Below, in pieces: positions 33,143-35,525 of a DNA stretch of 35,525 nucleotides. The translations under genes were made by a program, and so were the position numbers. The stretch comes from Actinomyces glycerinitolerans. GTDB lineage: Bacteria > Actinomycetota > Actinomycetes > Actinomycetales > Actinomycetaceae. Within the stretch, counting starts at the first letter, position 1, and each line of letters starts with the position of its first letter. The notes under the pieces are model-generated. The model did no database searches. It saw nothing but the letters and a program-made list of their open reading frames with translations, and was not told where the DNA came from. The stretch spans positions 1 through 35,525 of the forward strand of contig NZ_FQTT01000004.1 of NCBI RefSeq assembly GCF_900098745.1, written 5' to 3'.

Positions 33143-34348
33143 TTAGAACAGTCCTCCGAAGACCCAGCCGAACAGTGCCTGGGCGTAGAGCAGGCCGGCC
33201 ACCAGGTTGCAGACTGTGCCGGCGAGGAACACCAGCACGGGCTTCCAGCCGGCCTCCCGCAGGGCACCGACGCGGAACTCCAGGCCGATCGACACGAAGG
33301 CCAGTGTGAAGAACAGGGTCTGGAGCGCTTTGGCGGAGGCCAGACCGGTGCTCAACCAACTGCTCTCGTCCGCGACCAGGCCGGGCGCGGCGGCGGCAAT
33401 GGCGGAGACCAGCACCGACGCGGCGATGAAGCCGAGAACGAACTTCGGGAAGCGCTGCCAGACCTCGCGCCAACCGGGGCGGGTAGCAGAGGCGGCGGTG
33501 CCGTCGGCGTCACGGCGGTCCACGCGCAGGGTGAACCAGAGGGACAGGCCCACGGCAACGAAGCCGATGAGAGCGTTCTGCGTCATCTTCACAATCGCGG
33601 CGAACTCGAGCACGTCCTCGCCGGCGACGGCCCCCGCGGCGGTGACTGCCGCCGTGGTGTCGATGTTTCCGCCGATCCAGGCCCCCGCCACCGGCGCGGA
33701 CAGTCCCAGGAGGGCGGCGAGCCACGGCAGCAGGAAGATGCTCGGCAGGGCGAAGACCACGACGAGCCCGGCCGTGTAGGCGAGCTGCTCGCGCTTGGCG
33801 TTGACGGCACCCGCCGCCGCCACGGCGGCCGAGACCCCGCAGATCGACAGGGCCGTGGCCAACAGGGCCTTGAGGTGCGGTTCGACGCGCAGCAGGCCGG
33901 CGATCCACCAGGTGAACAGGAAGACCGTGGAGATCATGAGCAGGGCCTGAATGATCGCCGGCGCCGCCGCGGAGACGATCACGTTGATGTTGACGGTCGA
34001 CCCCAGGAGTACGAGCCCCGTCTTAATGAAGAACTCGGTGCGGAACGCCGCCGAGAGGCGGTCGATGACGCCGAGCGCCGACAGGAGGGCATTGGCGACG
34101 AATCCCAGGGCGATGGCGTAGACGGGGAACTCGATCGACCCGGCGATTCCGCCGAGCCAGGTCCCCTCGCTCCAGAGGGGGACGTGACTGTCCAGGTAGT
34201 CGACGGTCGCGGCCAGGCCGACGACGACGGTGACACCGAGCAGCGTCCAGCCCGGGGAGGTGGACTCCGGGCGGGCGTCCGGGGTGGGCTCGGCGGCGGG
34301 GCCGGCAGCAGTGGGCGCGGGCGTGTTGACGCGGGCGGGAGCACTCAT
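33143..34348 (-). CDS. YeiH-family putative sulfate/sulfonate exporter-like transporter
   Basis: A 401-residue membrane protein of the YeiH/PSE family with about 10-11 helices, after a Pro/Ala/Thr-rich cytoplasmic N-terminus of about 33 residues. Family motifs are FFIKTGLVLLGSTVN, LATALSICGVSAAVAAAGAV, AGAWIGGNIDTTAAVTAAGA and IVKMTQNALIGFV. The family is annotated as putative sulfate exporters, but transport substrate is experimentally uncertain. The ATG at 34348 overlaps the stop of the small gene upstream (TGATG) with GGGGTGG as ribosome-binding site; an in-frame GTG at 34357 is less likely. The pair should be translated together. It converges on the response regulator. Confidence 0.88.
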   Translation of the reverse strand: MSAPARVNTPAPTAAGPAAEPTPDARPESTSPGWTLLGVTVVVGLAATVDYLDSHVPLWSEGTWLGGIAGSIEFPVYAIALGFVANALLSALGVIDRLSAAFRTEFFIKTGLVLLGSTVNINVIVSAAAPAIIQALLMISTVFLFTWWIAGLLRVEPHLKALLATALSICGVSAAVAAAGAVNAKREQLAYTAGLVVVFALPSIFLLPWLAALLGLSAPVAGAWIGGNIDTTAAVTAAGAVAGEDVLEFAAIVKMTQNALIGFVAVGLSLWFTLRVDRRDADGTAASATRPGWREVWQRFPKFVLGFIAASVLVSAIAAAAPGLVADESSWLSTGLASAKALQTLFFTLAFVSIGLEFRVGALREAGWKPVLVFLAGTVCNLVAGLLYAQALFGWVFGGLF

Positions 34349-34545
34349 CACAACCACCCCGAGATGTTCGGGATGATGCCCAGCAGGGCCAGAACGAGCA
34401 GGCCGAGTCCGGTGATGGTGGCCACCCAGTCCTCGCTCAGGGAGAACTTTCCGTCCCCATTGGGCGGGATGACGGTGGTGGGTGGGACGTCCACGTGGCC
34501 GTCCGCGGCCTTGGTATTACGGCCGGTGTTAGTGGTAGGGGACAT
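34348..34545 (-). CDS. Small single-helix membrane protein coupled to the YeiH transporter
   Basis: A 65-residue protein. The first 40 residues are polar, with Thr/Asn/Pro (TTNTGRNTKAADGHV, then PPNGDGKFSLSEDWVAT). The C-terminus is one transmembrane helix, ITGLGLLVLALLGIIPNI, ending in SGWL. I do not recognise a family. GAAAGG lies just before the ATG at 34545, and the stop overlaps the YeiH start by one base. The order and size resemble the MetS-MetP and other small-subunit/transporter pairs, so it may be an accessory or assembly subunit of the YeiH protein. That role is an inference from position only. Confidence 0.7.
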   Translation of the reverse strand: MSPTTNTGRNTKAADGHVDVPPTTVIPPNGDGKFSLSEDWVATITGLGLLVLALLGIIPNISGWL

Positions 34546-34631
34546 GGGCAGACCTTTCGGGTACTGCTGCGTACACGTCAGGACCTGCCCAGACAAGTGG
34601 GGCCTGTTAGAGGGACAGACACAGGAGGAGT

Positions 34632-34653
34632 CGTCGGCAGGCACCTGCCGACG
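34632..34653. promoter_or_regulatory. Perfect palindrome upstream of the small-protein/YeiH operon
   Basis: CGTCGGCAGG-ca-CCTGCCGACG is a 10-bp inverted repeat with a 2-base spacer, about 90 bp upstream of the ATG at 34545. The very short spacer favours a DNA-binding site for a dimeric regulator over an RNA hairpin. The regulator is unknown. Confidence 0.5.
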
Positions 34654-34695
34654 CAGCTCGTGTCAAGGGAAGGGCGTGTCAGTCGGCAGCGGTGA

Positions 34696-34719
34696 TGCGG
34701 ATACCGCGACACATACACA
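34696..34719 (+). repeat. Short interspersed motif, copy 3
   Basis: TGCGGATACCGCGACACATACACA shares CGACACATAC with copy 1 and the spacing of ATACCG to ACAT with copy 2; here it is described by positions 34696-34719. GCGG-ata-CCGC within it can form a small hairpin. Confidence 0.4.
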
Positions 34720-34960
34720 TCTCGGCCGCGCCGAAACGGCCGCCGGCTGCGCCGATGACCGAACGGAGCGGGAGAGTACTGAACACGGCTCGGACCATAG
34801 GACAGGGCGGAGCCGACAATCCAGGCCCGTCCGCATGGCGAACTGCGGTGATTCTCGGCACGCAACTGGCTGTTTGTGTTTGTGGGTGCGGTGGTTCGGG
34901 CGCGGCTGGTGGTGTGGTTGTCGGGTTCGGGGCCCTGTTCGACGAGAGCCGGCCTACCAG

Positions 34961-35081
34961 GTGGTCGGGTTCGCGTGTGGGAGGTCGTATTCGGATCACC
35001 GAGGTCGTGTTCGGGCCGCCGAGGTCGTATTCGGCCGATCGGAGGACGTCCTCGGGCCGGCGGGGACGTCGTCGGGCCGGC
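34961..35081 (+). repeat. 20-bp tandem repeat array
   Basis: Three near-identical 20-bp units GAGGTCGTRTTCGG + 6 variable bases run at 34981-35000, 35001-35020 and 35021-35040. After one extra base two more diverged units follow (35042-35061 and 35062-35081, GRGGACGTCSTCGGGCCGGC). A degenerate unit precedes them at 34961-34980. The period of 20 bp is close to two helical turns, so the units face the same side of the DNA. Confidence 0.7.
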
Positions 35082-35104
35082 GGCGGAGGGCGGCGTCGGG
35101 GTGG

Positions 35105-35173
35105 ACGGTTCGTGTGTTCCTGTGACGGTTCGTCAGGTAGCAGCAACGGTTCGGCATGAACGACGACGGTTCG
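35105..35173 (+). repeat. Phased ACGGTTCG motifs
   Basis: ACGGTTCG occurs at 35105, 35125, 35146 and 35166, i.e. every 20-21 bp, with different sequence between. The half-motif ACGGTT continues in the 25-bp repeats that follow. The phasing suggests a cooperative protein-binding array. Confidence 0.65.
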
Positions 35174-35202
35174 TACACCTACCCCACTGTGCTGTCTCCA
35201 CA

Positions 35203-35277
35203 CTTCTGGGACGGTTGGATCTCATGACTTCTGGGACGGTTGAGTCTCAAAGCTTCTGGGACGGTTGGGAGCGGGGT
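35203..35277 (+). repeat. 25-bp tandem repeats at the 3' end of the transposase
   Basis: CTTCTGGGACGGTTG starts at 35203, 35228 and 35253, an exact 25-bp period; the following 10 bases vary. The third unit lies inside the last codons of the transposase gene, and the other two lie just past its stop codon. Repeats of this kind at the ends of IS481-type elements are likely transposase-binding sites. Confidence 0.7.
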
Positions 35278-35525
35278 GAGCGGGGTGGTCTGGTGATGAT
35301 TCTGTTGGGTGGTTTGGAGGCGTTGATGGTGGCCCGGCTGTGGGTCTGGGCCTGGGTGGGCTGGGGCCAGGGAATCGCGGCGAAGTGTGTTCCGGCCTGG
35401 TCGTACAGGTCCAGGCGGGTGGGGTACTGGCGGAACTCGATCGTCTGGCCGGCCATGAAGGAACCGACGTAGATGATCCGGCCCTTGTAGGTCACGCTCC
35501 CGTTGCTCAGGGCCTGTCTGCTGGT
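35247..35525 (-). mobile_element. C-terminal part of an IS-type transposase (IS481-like), cut by the window edge
   Basis: The frame is open from the window edge to TGA at 35247-35249, giving 92 residues of the C-terminus. It reads ALSNGSVTYKGRIIYVGSF+MAGQTIEFRQY and then LDLYDQAGTHFAAIPWP, followed by a low-complexity basic tail. The 'G.VTYKGR.IYVG...AG..I' pattern resembles the small beta domain that follows the DDE integrase core in IS481-type transposases. The catalytic core would lie outside the window, so family assignment is tentative. The stop lies next to 25-bp repeats likely to belong to the element end. Confidence 0.6.

Larger units (their letters stand above)
34546..34960. other. 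Gene-free stretch upstream of the small protein
   Basis: These 415 bases hold no convincing gene on either strand; open frames here are Pro/Arg-rich without a domain and lack ribosome-binding sites. They contain the ribosome-binding region of the small membrane protein, the palindrome at 34632-34653 and interspersed motif copy 3. Beyond about 34860 the plus strand becomes rich in GTT, GGG and TCGG and leads into the 20-bp repeat array. Confidence 0.5.

Noticed and set aside
34679..35203. Possible 174-codon gene on the minus strand, or the overlapping plus-strand frames in the same place
   Set aside because: The translation is Pro/Arg repeats derived from the tandem DNA repeats, with no domain and no ribosome-binding site.
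34961..35267. CRISPR array
   Set aside because: Units of 20-25 bp abut each other without unique spacers of constant length, and no cas genes are present.

Overview
The window looks like chromosomal DNA of a high-GC Gram-positive actinobacterium. The evidence is GC-rich third codon positions throughout, a polyphosphate glucokinase, an actinobacterial 5S rRNA, many leaderless genes with a TANNNT box 6 nt before the start codon, and a MetP/MetS-type amino-acid importer. Gene content and style suggest the Actinomycetaceae (Actinomyces-like). That placement is inference, because no database search was possible.

Layout. 1-600: end of an rRNA operon (23S-5S spacer, 5S rRNA inside a long processing stem) and a CA-rich spacer. 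599-2651: ppgK, a NifX-like small protein, a strong bidirectional terminator, and deoD on the other strand. 2920-7433: a sodium-dependent amino-acid importer with its 57-residue MetS-like subunit, a HAD phosphatase/phosphomannomutase-like protein, and a membrane-anchored metallophosphoesterase. 7572-12685: a VKOR disulfide-forming protein, an MntR-type regulator, a HIT protein and leuS with a structured leader. 12742-16334 (minus): DUF1648 membrane protein plus YtrA-type GntR repressor with a clear palindromic operator, and a HerA/DUF853 ATPase. 16386-16580 is a decayed gene remnant. 16709-21184: degV, comEA, comEC, holA. 21222-25080 (minus): a complete riboflavin operon (ribD-ribE-ribBA-ribH) under an FMN riboswitch, with a hairpin that covers the ribD ribosome-binding site. 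25163-27944 (minus): DUF1846 protein, rpsT and a PemK/MazF-fold protein. 28117-30808 (minus): an ABC exporter (two permeases and an ATPase), divergent from a NarL-type two-component system (30991-33032) with a palindrome between them. 33143-34545 (minus): a YeiH-family transporter translationally coupled to a 65-residue one-helix membrane protein. 34546-35525: a gene-free stretch with three families of phased short repeats leading into the 3' end of a truncated (window-edge) IS-type transposase.

How things work together. Several units are translationally coupled by 1-4 nt overlaps: VKOR-mntR-HIT, comEA-comEC, all rib genes, the ABC genes, gntR-DUF1648, the two-component pair, and the small protein with YeiH. 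Seven start codons have no usable Shine-Dalgarno but have a -10 box exactly 6 (one case 7) nt upstream, so leaderless transcripts are common here.

The least explained signals are these: the phased repeat array beside the transposase; a short motif (core CGACACATAC or close variants) recurring at 1.8, 25.1 and 34.7 kb; a palindromic repeat block at 28.0 kb; the small protein/YeiH pair; and the strong-coding-bias remnant at 16.4 kb. I do not see a clearly new multi-gene defence or metabolic system.
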